Source: JBBQER01 sp052148155 (GTDB lineage Bacteria > Actinomycetota > Acidimicrobiia > IMCC26256 > PALSA-610). Taken from it: 64,000 bases of DNA. This document shows, piece after piece, positions 26,439 to 35,027 of the stretch (position 1 is its first letter; every line of letters starts with the position of its first letter). A program made the position numbers and the translations under genes. The DNA is taken from assembly GCA_052148155.1 (NCBI GenBank), contig JBKQIY010000251.1, forward strand, positions 62,001 to 126,000, in the 5' to 3' direction. The notes under the pieces are model-generated. The model worked only from the letters and a program-made list of their open reading frames with translations, had not been told where the DNA came from and ran no database searches.

Positions 26439-26699
26439 GTGGTGCACGGCGCGGTTCCGGCCGATACAGATCCGACGGCGTTCGCGGTCCTCGCGGCGTG
26501 TTGGAGCGCGATGAGCGTCTGCGAACGGGCCGAACTGACCGAACAGCTATGCCGAGATGTCGAGCGACTCGCGCGTGCGGGCATCGTTGCTCGCTATCCC
26601 ACCTACTCTGAGATCGAGATTTGCCATGAGCTTGCGCGCCGGCGATACGGCGTCGCGTTGGCTGATGCCGCCTACGAGGGTCTTGTTCCTCGCGGATGA
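26439..26699 (+). CDS. small partner protein of a nucleotidyltransferase
   Basis: 86 residues from a GTG. Helical, with AMSVCERAELTEQLCRDVER, LARAGI and YPTYSEIEICHELARRRYG. Small proteins of this type commonly precede nucleotidyltransferase genes in bacteria. Its stop overlaps the next start (ATGA), so the pair is translationally coupled. A toxin-antitoxin-like role is inference from the gene arrangement only. Confidence 0.7.
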   Translation: MVHGAVPADTDPTAFAVLAACWSAMSVCERAELTEQLCRDVERLARAGIVARYPTYSEIEICHELARRRYGVALADAAYEGLVPRG

Positions 26700-27274
26700 C
26701 GAAGGGTCCACTCGAGCTCGCCGTCCAAGTCGCGGCGATCCTCGATGAGCTTGGGATCCCGTATGCGCTTGGGGGTTCGATGGCGAGTTCGCTCGTCGGC
26801 GAACCCCGATCGACGGTCGATGTCGACATCGCGATCAAGCTCGAGCGCGAAGCTGGAACGGCGCTCCTCGAGCACGCGAACGCCGAGTTCTACGTCCCCT
26901 TCGAGGCCGCTTGGACCGCGATCCACGATCACTCTTCCTTCAACCTTGTGGACACCGCGCACGGTTTGAAGGTCGATCTGTTCGTCCTGGGCGAAGGTCT
27001 GCTCGACCGTAGGCAGATTGAGCGGCGGACGAACGTCGCGATCCCCGGTATCGCCGATCGGATATGGGTGACATCACCGGAAGATCAAGTGCTCCGCAAG
27101 CTCGACTGGTACCGAAGCACCGGCCACGAATCAGACCGGCAATGGCGCGACACGGTCGGAATCCTGCGGATCCAAGGCGACGTCATGGACCGCGAATATC
27201 TGAAAGAAACCGCACGCCAGCTCAGCCTCGAAGCGCTCCTCGCCGTCGCGACCGACGAAGCCAACGTGGCCTGA
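26696..27274 (+). CDS. nucleotidyltransferase-fold protein (AbiEii/MNT-like)
   Basis: 192 residues. The nucleotidyltransferase signature is GGSMASSLVGEPRSTVDVDI: a GGS, then an Arg/Thr-x-Asp-x-Asp carrying the metal-binding acids. A third acidic residue follows in KVDLFVLGE. The C-terminal half has PEDQVLRKLDWYR and SDRQWRDTVGIL, typical of the stand-alone nucleotidyltransferases found in two-gene modules with a small partner. It could transfer a nucleotide to protein, tRNA or a small molecule; the target is not predictable. Coupled to the 86-residue gene by a 4-base overlap. A short stem lies at the 3' end (27270-27289, GCCTGA/TCAGGC). Confidence 0.82.
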   Translation: MTKGPLELAVQVAAILDELGIPYALGGSMASSLVGEPRSTVDVDIAIKLEREAGTALLEHANAEFYVPFEAAWTAIHDHSSFNLVDTAHGLKVDLFVLGEGLLDRRQIERRTNVAIPGIADRIWVTSPEDQVLRKLDWYRSTGHESDRQWRDTVGILRIQGDVMDREYLKETARQLSLEALLAVATDEANVA

Positions 27275-27406
27275 ACGCGTTCTCAGGCAGGGTTGCAGCT
27301 GCGGTTGCGGCGTCGGATGTGGCGGACGGATCGCGGCGAATCAGGCGTCGACAGCTACCGACGATGTCCGCGCGAGCCGAGCATGCGGTTCTCGGTCGAC
27401 GGCGAG

Positions 27407-28006
27407 CTACAGGAAGTACAACAAGCAGGTGATCACGATCAGGCCGAGGCTCGCCGGTCCCGGCCACTGTCCCTGGATGCTGATCGTGTTCGGCGTGATG
27501 TATTGCGAGCCTGTCGCGGTCAGTTTCACAGGCTGATTCTCAACGATTCCTCCGACCGTCGCTCGTTCCCGGTCAACGGCCGCAATGACCGCGAAACGGA
27601 TGGTCCCGATGTGCCCGTCCGCGCAGAACGTGTGCGTCTGGTCGCCAGGAGCGATATTGACCACGACCGGGTCGTCGCCGATGTTGCCGACAATCGTGGC
27701 GGTCACCAACTCAGGATTCCAGCGGTCGCGCATGAATGTTGTTGAGAGCGCGACGGCCTGGTCGATGAACGTCGCTTCCAACGACACAGGCTGCTCCGAC
27801 ACGTTGTCGTTCGACGCGATATGCCAGCTCGCCGTCACCGGCCCGTCGTCGTAGCAGCCGCGCGCGGTCCCGGCACTCAGTGGGACGTCGATGGGCAGCT
27901 CGACTCGTTCGCCGGCGAGCACGCCCGTCAACAGTCCATCCTCATACGTGAGGTCGAGGTGGTCTCGTCGCCTTCTCATCTTCGTCGCGTGCCCGAAGAC
28001 GGCCAT
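27407..28006 (-). CDS. hypothetical protein with C-terminal membrane anchor
   Basis: 199 residues. The N-terminal and central parts are beta-rich (LDLTYEDGLLTGVLAGERVE, ASWHIASNDN, GTIRFAVIAAVD). The last 15-18 residues are a hydrophobic tail (SLGLIVITCLLYFL) ending at the stop, so it is a tail-anchored or C-terminally anchored protein with most of the chain probably in the cytoplasm. Two Cys are present in the body. No family recognised. Convergent with the nucleotidyltransferase gene. Confidence 0.6.
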   Translation of the reverse strand: MAVFGHATKMRRRRDHLDLTYEDGLLTGVLAGERVELPIDVPLSAGTARGCYDDGPVTASWHIASNDNVSEQPVSLEATFIDQAVALSTTFMRDRWNPELVTATIVGNIGDDPVVVNIAPGDQTHTFCADGHIGTIRFAVIAAVDRERATVGGIVENQPVKLTATGSQYITPNTISIQGQWPGPASLGLIVITCLLYFL

Positions 28007-28137
28007 CGGTCGCCCGCTGCCGCGCCCATCCGGGCGACCCTATCGGCCGGCAGCCGCATGCCCGTAAATTAACACGCAACCGAAATCGCGACGCCTGTAT
28101 CCGTGCGGCCGCTGCTCCAGAGCACGGGGTTGGCGCG

Positions 28138-28638
28138 TCAGTAGGGCTCGGGGAGGGCAAGGCCGAACGCGACAGCAAGCGCGGCCATGTCGAGTAGGTC
28201 GCGCGCTCGAGGTCTGTAGCCGCGGTGGTGTTCGACCTGGAGCTGCGGCGTCAGACAAGGAACTGTCGTGCCGAGCAGACGGCCTTGCCCGAACCCGTTC
28301 GCTGGATAGGGACAGTCGGTCCCGTCCGGTCCTGCGTGCTTCTGCCAGCCGCACCCGTTTGTGTCGAAGGTCACTGGATGGAGGTCGATGTGGGTCGACG
28401 CGGGCGAGCGCAGCACTGCGCGGGTGGGAAGGTGATCCTCGGCCAGCACGAAGCCAAGTGGCGCGACCGCGTGTCGGACGTCATTCAGTTGGTCGAGCTC
28501 GACGACGACGTCGACATCCTCGTGCTCTCGGGTCTGCACGCCCAACAGCGCGTCGACACCCCAACCGCCGTCCAACCAGACGCGTAACCCTGCCCGTTGG
28601 AGCGCGTCGAGAATCTGTAAGACGTCCCCGGCCAGCAC
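28138..28638 (-). CDS. antibiotic-nucleotidyltransferase-like protein (LinB/AadB type)
   Basis: 166 residues. VWLDGGWGVDALLGVQTREH followed by DVDVVVE is the signature of lincosamide and aminoglycoside-2'' nucleotidyltransferases: GGW, then the Asp-x-Asp metal site. HIDLHPVTFD supplies the third acid and GYRPRARDLLDMAAL is the C-terminal helix typical of this group. It is close in length to family members. It may adenylylate an antibiotic or an unknown metabolite; resistance cannot be claimed from sequence. No mobile-element gene adjoins it. Confidence 0.85.
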   Translation of the reverse strand: MLAGDVLQILDALQRAGLRVWLDGGWGVDALLGVQTREHEDVDVVVELDQLNDVRHAVAPLGFVLAEDHLPTRAVLRSPASTHIDLHPVTFDTNGCGWQKHAGPDGTDCPYPANGFGQGRLLGTTVPCLTPQLQVEHHRGYRPRARDLLDMAALAVAFGLALPEPY

Positions 28639-28802
28639 GCGAAGGTTCTAGCGCGTTGACCCCACGACTCGCAGGCACAATACGTTCGCGAGACGTTCCG
28701 TCGAGTGTGTGTTTAAGATCGACGTCACGGCTCGGGGCCCATGCCGGAGGAGCAGCTCGTGCGTCATGACGCGCAAAGGCGGATTCGGTGCGGGGGTCGG
28801 GC

Positions 28803-29882
28803 ATGACGGTCGATGAGGATCGTCCGTTCCACGGGCCACCGCGCCCTGATGGCGGTCTCTTGCACGCCGCGGCCGGTCAGCTTCACGGAATGTTCGGAGT
28901 ACACCGACAGCTGGACCAGGTGCTGTACGAGTCGGCGAAGCGCGTGGGGGGCGTCGAGTTCGAGAGCATCTTCAATCCGATCTCGCCCGAAACAATCGCG
29001 GCTATGCCTCGCATGGATGCCATCAACCACGATCAGGTGTTCCTGCGGTCGTCGCCCATGTCGGCCGCAGATACCGAGGCCGCGCTCGGTTTGCTCGAGA
29101 TCCTTCATGGGGATTTCGCCGTGCCGAACATCGCGGCGTTCGTCGAGTTCACCAACCGTGAGAAACTGTTCGAACGGCTCGCCAACGGCCAGTCGTTCAT
29201 TCTTGTTGGTTCGCACCTGGAGTTCCAGGACGTGGGCTTCAACTTGGGGTATCTCACCCGAGCCGCGCACCAGCAGGGCTTCGACCGTCTCGACACTCGA
29301 ACGACGCTGATGATCGGCCGGCTGCTGGGATATCTCGAGGTCATGGGCCTGAACGTTATCGACGACATTCTCCGCAAGGCCGCCAACGTGTTGAAGACCT
29401 TCCCGGTCAGCGGCGGAGAAGCCGTCAACGAAGGAGACATCACCAACGAGGACCTGAACCGACGGGTCAAAGCGTTCCGCAAGCGGCAGAACGCGCGGAC
29501 CCGCGCCGAGTTCATGAACCTCATGACTTCCAATCATGGGCATATCGTCATCGAGGCCGGCAGCGGTTCACGCGACGGGAAAGACGCGAACGGCTTCGTC
29601 GTGATGGAGCCGTTCGCCGCCGGAACCCGCGAAGACCTGTACCTCGCCGCGCGAGCCGGCGCCGCGATCTATCCCATCTTCGGTGACTACGGCGACCGCG
29701 ACGCACCCAGCATCGTCGAATTCGGTCCTGAGATCCGAAACCTCGACAGCCCCAACCACGCGCACACCATCGGCGAGACGATCGCCAGCATCGGCAACCG
29801 TGCCCGAGGGGCAGCCTCCCAACAACATCCGGACGTCGCCCGTTTCCGGACCCCGATCAGGTACGGGAACTACGAAACCTAG
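28803..29882 (+). CDS. PlsC-like acyltransferase (glycerol-3-phosphate acyltransferase-like)
   Basis: 359 residues from the ATG at 28803 (a start at 28788 adds five). The acyltransferase HX4D motif is read as HLEFQD at about 138-143 (GSHLEFQDVGF). Motif II-like sequence (TTLMIGRLLGY, NVIDDILRKAANVLKTFPVS) follows. The motif III region is IEAGSGSRDGKDANGF, where PlsC-type enzymes have FPEGTRSRDG; here the PEG is replaced by EAGSG. It should act at the membrane on acyl-CoA or acyl-ACP, but the changed motif III makes the acceptor uncertain. No membrane helix is obvious. Monocistronic. Confidence 0.6.
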   Translation: MTVDEDRPFHGPPRPDGGLLHAAAGQLHGMFGVHRQLDQVLYESAKRVGGVEFESIFNPISPETIAAMPRMDAINHDQVFLRSSPMSAADTEAALGLLEILHGDFAVPNIAAFVEFTNREKLFERLANGQSFILVGSHLEFQDVGFNLGYLTRAAHQQGFDRLDTRTTLMIGRLLGYLEVMGLNVIDDILRKAANVLKTFPVSGGEAVNEGDITNEDLNRRVKAFRKRQNARTRAEFMNLMTSNHGHIVIEAGSGSRDGKDANGFVVMEPFAAGTREDLYLAARAGAAIYPIFGDYGDRDAPSIVEFGPEIRNLDSPNHAHTIGETIASIGNRARGAASQQHPDVARFRTPIRYGNYET

Positions 29883-29987
29883 GGTTTGCAACTCGGAAAA
29901 CCTCGCCCAGAGCGTCGCTTTCCCCCCAAGCAGCACGGCACCGCACCGGCTGATCTTGCGCAACGCGGCCCGGGTCGGACCGTGCGG

Positions 29988-31448
29988 TCAGCGGCCGAAA
30001 GTTGCGCGGCGAGCCGCGACGTACCTCATGACGACAACGGCTGGTTCGAGAATTGCTGTCGTCGGCATGTCGATTGCGATGCCTGATGAAGAGTCTTTCC
30101 ACGGCAGCGGAGTCCCCTGGATAGTGGTAACGGTTGTCGTGGGCGTCGCGCAGACATCGGGAAGGACGATTGAACGGGTCGCATTGCGTACGAAGGCGTA
30201 GACCGTCTCGCCGCGTGCGGTGTAGCGGACCGGGCTGCCGTCGGCGGCGGTGGTTCCGGGCAGCACCCATGGCCGGGTCGCGGCGATCGCGTCGCCATGG
30301 GGTACGACCCATTGGGCGAGCCAGTCGAGTCGGGCCAGCTGTTCGTCGGGTATTTGCGCGTCGATGCCGCGGGGGCCGACGTTGAGGAGCAGGTTCCCGC
30401 CCTTGGCGACAATGTCGGTGAGCATCCACAACAGGTCGTCGTGGCGGAGGAAGTGTTCGGGACGTGAGCAGGCGTTGTAGCCGAAGCTCTGGTCCATACC
30501 TCGCACACATTCCCATGGCTTGCGTTGCACGTCGTCAAAAACGGCATATTCGGGTGTGCGCACATCGGAATGTGGCGGAGTCGGCGGGATCACGCCGGCG
30601 TCGCGTTTGGCTTGGTGTTGGAACCAGGCGTCGATCGCTCGTCGAGCGAGTTGAGATCGCGTGGCGGCGAGCAGCGGGCTCCATGGCATCCACCGGTCGT
30701 TGACGACCCCGTCGGGAACCTGCTCGTAGTAGTACTCGAACAACGGCCAGAGCCGCTTGGCTTCGGCCGGCCAGGCGATGTCGTTCCACAACACACTCGG
30801 CCGGTACCGATCGATGAGTTCACGGACCTGCGCCTCGGCGTACGCGGGATACTCACCGCGGGGGATCGCGTCGAGCATCTCCGACACCGATCCGATCGGC
30901 CGATCGTTGAACCTCGCATCGAGACCACCCGAGTAGTAGATCCCGAAACGCATCCCCGCGCCGCGTACCGCCTCGCTCAGTTCGCCGACGACATCACGTC
31001 GGCAGTGCCAGCCCGCTCGAGACGCGTTCTCGACGCCGGTGGGCCACAGGCAATAGCCGTCCATGTGCTTGGTGACCAGCACGACGTAGCGTGCGCCGGT
31101 TGCCGCGAAACGCGCTGCCCAGTCTTGGGGGTCCCACCGTTCGAGGGCGGCCTCCCAGTCGTCAGCGAACTGCGCGTACGGGCGGTCGCCGTACACCTCG
31201 GAATGGTGACGGGCGACCGGACTGTCTGGGAACCGCAACGAGTTCTCGTACCATTCGGCATACGGCGAACATGCGAGCGCGTCTCGCCGACCTGACTGTA
31301 CTAACTCGCCGATGTCGACATCGACCGGCGCGAACGCCGGCACCGACGCCGGAGTCCAGTGCACAAAGATCCCGAGCTTCGCGTCCAACCACCATGGCGG
31401 GACCCGATGACTACGCAACCGCCGCAGGCGCCCATTGCGCAACGACAT
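29988..31448 (-). CDS. alpha-L-fucosidase, GH29 family
   Basis: 486 residues from the ATG at 31448 (an upstream ATG at 31520 adds 24). The GH29 pattern is complete: WWLDAKLGIFVHWTPASVPA near the start, WAARFAATGARYVVLVTKHMDG, FGIYYSGGLDARF, and the nucleophile region SVLWNDIAWP with Asp after WN, followed by NLLLNVGPRG and a C-terminal beta domain. It cleaves alpha-L-fucosyl residues from glycans. There is no signal peptide, so it acts in the cytoplasm or is exported by an unseen route. It follows the LLM/acyl-CoA dehydrogenase/DsbA genes after a 255-base gap and probably has its own promoter. Confidence 0.9.
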   Translation of the reverse strand: MSLRNGRLRRLRSHRVPPWWLDAKLGIFVHWTPASVPAFAPVDVDIGELVQSGRRDALACSPYAEWYENSLRFPDSPVARHHSEVYGDRPYAQFADDWEAALERWDPQDWAARFAATGARYVVLVTKHMDGYCLWPTGVENASRAGWHCRRDVVGELSEAVRGAGMRFGIYYSGGLDARFNDRPIGSVSEMLDAIPRGEYPAYAEAQVRELIDRYRPSVLWNDIAWPAEAKRLWPLFEYYYEQVPDGVVNDRWMPWSPLLAATRSQLARRAIDAWFQHQAKRDAGVIPPTPPHSDVRTPEYAVFDDVQRKPWECVRGMDQSFGYNACSRPEHFLRHDDLLWMLTDIVAKGGNLLLNVGPRGIDAQIPDEQLARLDWLAQWVVPHGDAIAATRPWVLPGTTAADGSPVRYTARGETVYAFVRNATRSIVLPDVCATPTTTVTTIQGTPLPWKDSSSGIAIDMPTTAILEPAVVVMRYVAARRATFGR

Positions 31449-31703
31449 CGCCCGACCCTCCCCGAAGACACCAAGCAGCCGGCGAACCGTAGCCCGCGCA
31501 TCCAACCCTGGTCCCCGCATCTGCGTAGATCGACTTCACGAAGCCCACCGATCCGACGCCGCGACACCGGCGACCGCGACGCGCGACGTCCCAAACGCCG
31601 GGTCCGGGGTTTCGCACCCGATGTCGGCGCGGGGGTCGATCGAGGTGGTGAACGTCGTGCCGATTGCTCCGCCGCGACCCCCCCGCCACGGTGCAACCGT
31701 GCG

Positions 31704-32570
31704 TTAGGCGATCATGCGGTCAGCGAAGCGGCGAAGCAGGTCGAGTTTCTCGCCCAGAGGTTGTGTGTCGGGTTCGGGCGTGTAGGGCCATCGGAAACCG
31801 ACGATCGCGTCGGTGACGCCCGCATCTTCGAGTCGGCGTACACCGTCTGGGCTGTACGCGTCGACCGAGATCGCGTGGATCTCGAACGGTTCCCGTTCCC
31901 GGCCGCAGTCGGAACGAAGTTTTGCCAGCTGCGTGATCATTCCGAAGAGGTCGTCGCGGTCGCCGCCCGCATGAATCCAACCGTCGCCTCGTTGCGCGGC
32001 GCGCCGAAGCGCAGGCGCGGCATGTCCGCCGACGAGGATCGGAATCTGTTGCGCGGGCACCGGTGTGATCTTGCAGCGCTCGAGCTGCCATACGTCGCCG
32101 TCGTATTCGAACCAGCCGCCGGCTGTCAGCCCCCGCACGATGTCGATCGTCTCGTCCATTCGCGCGCCGCGCTTGTCCCATGGCAGGCCCATCGCCGCGA
32201 AATCTTCGGGCCACGGACTGATCCCGACACCGAGCCGCAAGCGGTCGCCGGTGAGCACCGCGATACTCGCTGCTTGCTTAGCGACCAGTACCGGCGGGCG
32301 GATGGCCAGCTTGAGCACGAAGGTCGTGAACCGCAGCCGCGTCGTCTGCGCGGCGAGAAATGGGATGAGGGTGAACGGCTCGAGGATCGGTTTGTCTTCG
32401 AGGAATGCTCGATCACCGTCGGCGGTGTAGGGATAACGCGTCGTGGACTGCGCGGGGAACAGCACACTGTCCGGGATGATGAACGAGTCATATCCTGCGT
32501 CCTCGGCGGCGCGTGCGAGGGGCGCAAGATGCGACGGATCGCAAAACGTCTCGGCGTAACTGAATCGCAT
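31704..32570 (-). CDS. LLM-class flavin- or F420-dependent oxidoreductase
   Basis: 288 residues with the bacterial luciferase-like TIM-barrel pattern: MRFSYAETFCDPSHLAPLAR, AEDAGYDSFIIPDSVLF, TTRLRFTTFVLKLAIRPPVL and LRLGVGISPWPEDFAAMG, the last typical of F420-dependent members. QQIPILVGGHAAPALRRAAQ is the conserved core near residue 190. The substrate is unknown. It starts 12 bases after the stop of the acyl-CoA dehydrogenase-like gene and is surely co-transcribed with it. F420 use is inferred from family pattern and actinobacterial origin. Confidence 0.9.
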   Translation of the reverse strand: MRFSYAETFCDPSHLAPLARAAEDAGYDSFIIPDSVLFPAQSTTRYPYTADGDRAFLEDKPILEPFTLIPFLAAQTTRLRFTTFVLKLAIRPPVLVAKQAASIAVLTGDRLRLGVGISPWPEDFAAMGLPWDKRGARMDETIDIVRGLTAGGWFEYDGDVWQLERCKITPVPAQQIPILVGGHAAPALRRAAQRGDGWIHAGGDRDDLFGMITQLAKLRSDCGREREPFEIHAISVDAYSPDGVRRLEDAGVTDAIVGFRWPYTPEPDTQPLGEKLDLLRRFADRMIA

Positions 32571-32582
32571 CTGCGCTGATCC

Positions 32583-33692
32583 TCAGTCGAGGAGAAGGGA
32601 TCGTCCGAGTTCGATGCTCGCGAGGTCGCCCGCAAAGAAATGCTGCGACCCGGCGTGGATGTCACGAAAACACGTTTGCAACGGACCAGCTCGCAGGCCG
32701 TCGGTGCCGGCGAGGAGGTAGGCGCGTCGGATCACGTCTGCGCCATCTTGGGTGGCGTAGACGGTGGCCTGGCGGGCCCACAGCACCTCGGTCGGGTCGG
32801 CGACGCCCGTTTCGAGCGCGGTGCGTTCCGCGGCGGCGAACCGCTCGTGCACCCACGATGCTGCGGCCCGGGCCCGGGCTTCGAGGTTGGCGAGCTCGAC
32901 GAGGAAACGTTCGCTCTCACGTAGCGCAGCCGACGATCCCATCCGCTGTTTCGAGCGGGCGATCGCGGTGAGCTCGTCGAGCGCCCGACGTACAACCCCG
33001 AGTGCGAAGCCAGCGTGGCCAGCAGACGTGAGGCCCATGACCCCCAGCTCATAGACGGCACCGCCACGCCTGCGCACGGGCGCGAAGAAATCGAACGTCG
33101 CGCTCGACGGCACCCACACGCCGTCGACCGAGTAGTCCCAGCTTGCCGTGCTCTCGAGCCCGAGCACATCCCAGTTGCCGGTCATGCGCACCTCCGCGGC
33201 CGGCATCAGCGCGGACAGCAGCTGCGGGTCGGTGCCGTCGTTCGGTTCGGTGACGACGCCGGCGCCGACCCACGCCGAGTGCCCCACGCCACTGCCGAAG
33301 TGGTAATCGCCGGTGATGCGGTAACCGTCACCTTCGGGGGTCGCGGCACCGTTCGGCGCGAACTGGCCAGCTGCGAGGGGGACACCGTCCGCGAACAATG
33401 TCTTCGCGAAATCGTCGGGTGTCCACGCCCCAAAGAACGCGATCGTGGCCGCATTCGCCATCAAGCACCATCCCGCTGAGCCGTCGGCCCGAGAGATCTC
33501 GGCGAACACGTCGATTGCCTCCACCACCGACACTTCCGCCCCGCCCACCGCGTGGGGAGTCATCACTGCGTGCAGGCCCGCCTCGACCAACGCGTCGACG
33601 GTCGCCTGGGGCACCGGCCGATGTCCGGCCTCGCGGGCGTTGCGATCCACCAGGTCGAATAAGTCACGGGCGGTCTCGCGTAGCGGCGTCAT
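32583..33692 (-). CDS. acyl-CoA dehydrogenase-fold flavoprotein (HsaA-like)
   Basis: 369 residues from the ATG at 33692; the longer open frame up to 33854 is Arg-rich and rejected. The chain begins with the helical ARDLFDLVDRNAREAGHRPV, has ADGSAGWCLMANAATIAFFG and the mid-beta domain GDGYRITGDYHFGSGVGHSAWVG. The C-terminal four-helix domain includes RDIHAGSQHFFAGD. This resembles the two-component flavin monooxygenases of the HsaA/HpaB-like group more than beta-oxidation dehydrogenases: it lacks the catalytic Glu loop of the latter as far as can be seen. Operon with the LLM gene (12-base gap). Confidence 0.82.
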   Translation of the reverse strand: MTPLRETARDLFDLVDRNAREAGHRPVPQATVDALVEAGLHAVMTPHAVGGAEVSVVEAIDVFAEISRADGSAGWCLMANAATIAFFGAWTPDDFAKTLFADGVPLAAGQFAPNGAATPEGDGYRITGDYHFGSGVGHSAWVGAGVVTEPNDGTDPQLLSALMPAAEVRMTGNWDVLGLESTASWDYSVDGVWVPSSATFDFFAPVRRRGGAVYELGVMGLTSAGHAGFALGVVRRALDELTAIARSKQRMGSSAALRESERFLVELANLEARARAAASWVHERFAAAERTALETGVADPTEVLWARQATVYATQDGADVIRRAYLLAGTDGLRAGPLQTCFRDIHAGSQHFFAGDLASIELGRSLLLD

Positions 33693-33804
33693 CCCACGAG
33701 CATCGCGGATCCGTCGACCGACGCGCTCATCCAGCCCACGTCGAGGCCGACGATCATGGCCGACGACGGTCAGGCCGCCGGCGTGGCTGGTCAGAGCCGG
33801 TGAC

Positions 33805-34497
33805 TCATGTCGCGCAGCGGTCGTCCTCGCAGAGGGCCGACCGGTCCTGTCCATCCACGACGAGTGGCGTCCGGCGTTCCCACGCCCGCTCGAGCACGGC
33901 GAGGATCGTGTCGGGGTCTTGGGCTCCCGGTATCGCGAAACGCCCGTCGATCACGAAGAACGGGACGCCGGTGATCCCGACGTCGATCGCCCGAGCCTCG
34001 TCGGCGCGTACCGCCTCGCCGTAGCTGTCGCCGGCCAGTACGGAGGCGACTTCGGCGGCGTCGAGGCCGGCCGACGCGGCGAGCAGCCCCAGTTCATCGG
34101 GGACGCCAATCGCGACACCCTCTTGGAGGTAGCCGGCCAGGAACCGTTCTTTGACCGCGTCCTGAATGTCGCGTTCCCTCGCGAGATGCAACAGACGATG
34201 GGCGTCGAAAGACCGGCCCGACCGGGCCCGCTCCAGGTGGTAGTCGAGGCCTTCCGCGCCGGCCAGGTCAGTGATGCGCTGGTAGCGCGTCTCGGCCTCC
34301 TGCGCCGAGATCCCATACTTACGGGCGATGCGCTCCACGGACGACCCGTCGCGCACCGGTGGCGCGCCAGGGTCGAGTTCGTAACTGCGCCACACGACGT
34401 CGACCGGATGGCCGAACAACGCGACTGCCGTCTCGAACCGGCGTTTGCCGATGTAGCACCACGGGCAAACCACGTCCGACCAGATCTCAACCTGCAT
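33805..34497 (-). CDS. DsbA/FrnE-like oxidoreductase
   Basis: 230 residues from the ATG at 34497 (an ATG at 34509 adds four). Thioredoxin fold with helical insertion: VEIWSDVVCPWCYIGKRRF carries the CPWC active site at about residues 11-14, and VGITGVPFFVIDGRFAIPGAQ supplies the cis-Pro loop. This is the FrnE / 2-hydroxychromene-2-carboxylate isomerase-like group. The C-terminal part ends ALCEDDRCAT with two extra Cys. Cytoplasmic. It lies 112 bases upstream of the acyl-CoA dehydrogenase-like gene on the same strand and may share its transcript. Confidence 0.9.
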   Translation of the reverse strand: MQVEIWSDVVCPWCYIGKRRFETAVALFGHPVDVVWRSYELDPGAPPVRDGSSVERIARKYGISAQEAETRYQRITDLAGAEGLDYHLERARSGRSFDAHRLLHLARERDIQDAVKERFLAGYLQEGVAIGVPDELGLLAASAGLDAAEVASVLAGDSYGEAVRADEARAIDVGITGVPFFVIDGRFAIPGAQDPDTILAVLERAWERRTPLVVDGQDRSALCEDDRCAT

Positions 34498-35027
34498 GGC
34501 CTCTTCCAACCGTACGCGGGCGCGACATCATCCCGAATCGTGAGCCACCGCCCGGAACTTGTCACCCTCACTGGCAACGACCGCGTACGCCGCCAGCGTC
34601 CAAGTCCGACGCCCGAGTGTGCCACAACCTCCCCGTGACGTGTCCCAGACAAGGACGTGCGACCCAAGGTCTTCCGCGGTCGCCTTCGCGTTTTTCGGCT
34701 CGGAGGTTGAGCAGGTGTCCTCCAACCCGTTCACGGTGGCGCGCACGACGGCGACGAAGCCGAACGCAGACACGCCGCAGCGGTTTCGTGTCGCGAGCGA
34801 CTTCCTAAGAACGTTCCTCGCTTCGTACGTCAAGCTGCGCAGTGGCGTCGGATCGACCGCGGGCTCTTCGAAGGTGACTTCTCACGGTGCTGCGTACGCC
34901 GACAGGTCGTTGCGAGCCGGGAGGCGGTCTCGCACGCTTGCGGCCGTCCCGGACGCATCTCACTCCACACCCGTACACCAAGTGGCTCAGGCACTATGTT
35001 CGTCTGACTGTGGGACCTCCACCGACG
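34498..35027. other. 530-base stretch with one doubtful ORF
   Basis: A minus-strand frame of 101 codons (34528-34833, beginning MTYEARNVLRKSLATRN) has mildly protein-like composition but no ribosome site or recognised domain; the opposite strand is also open. Left as uncertain. The rest should contain the promoters of the DsbA-like gene and of the K+ channel gene, which diverge. Confidence 0.3.
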
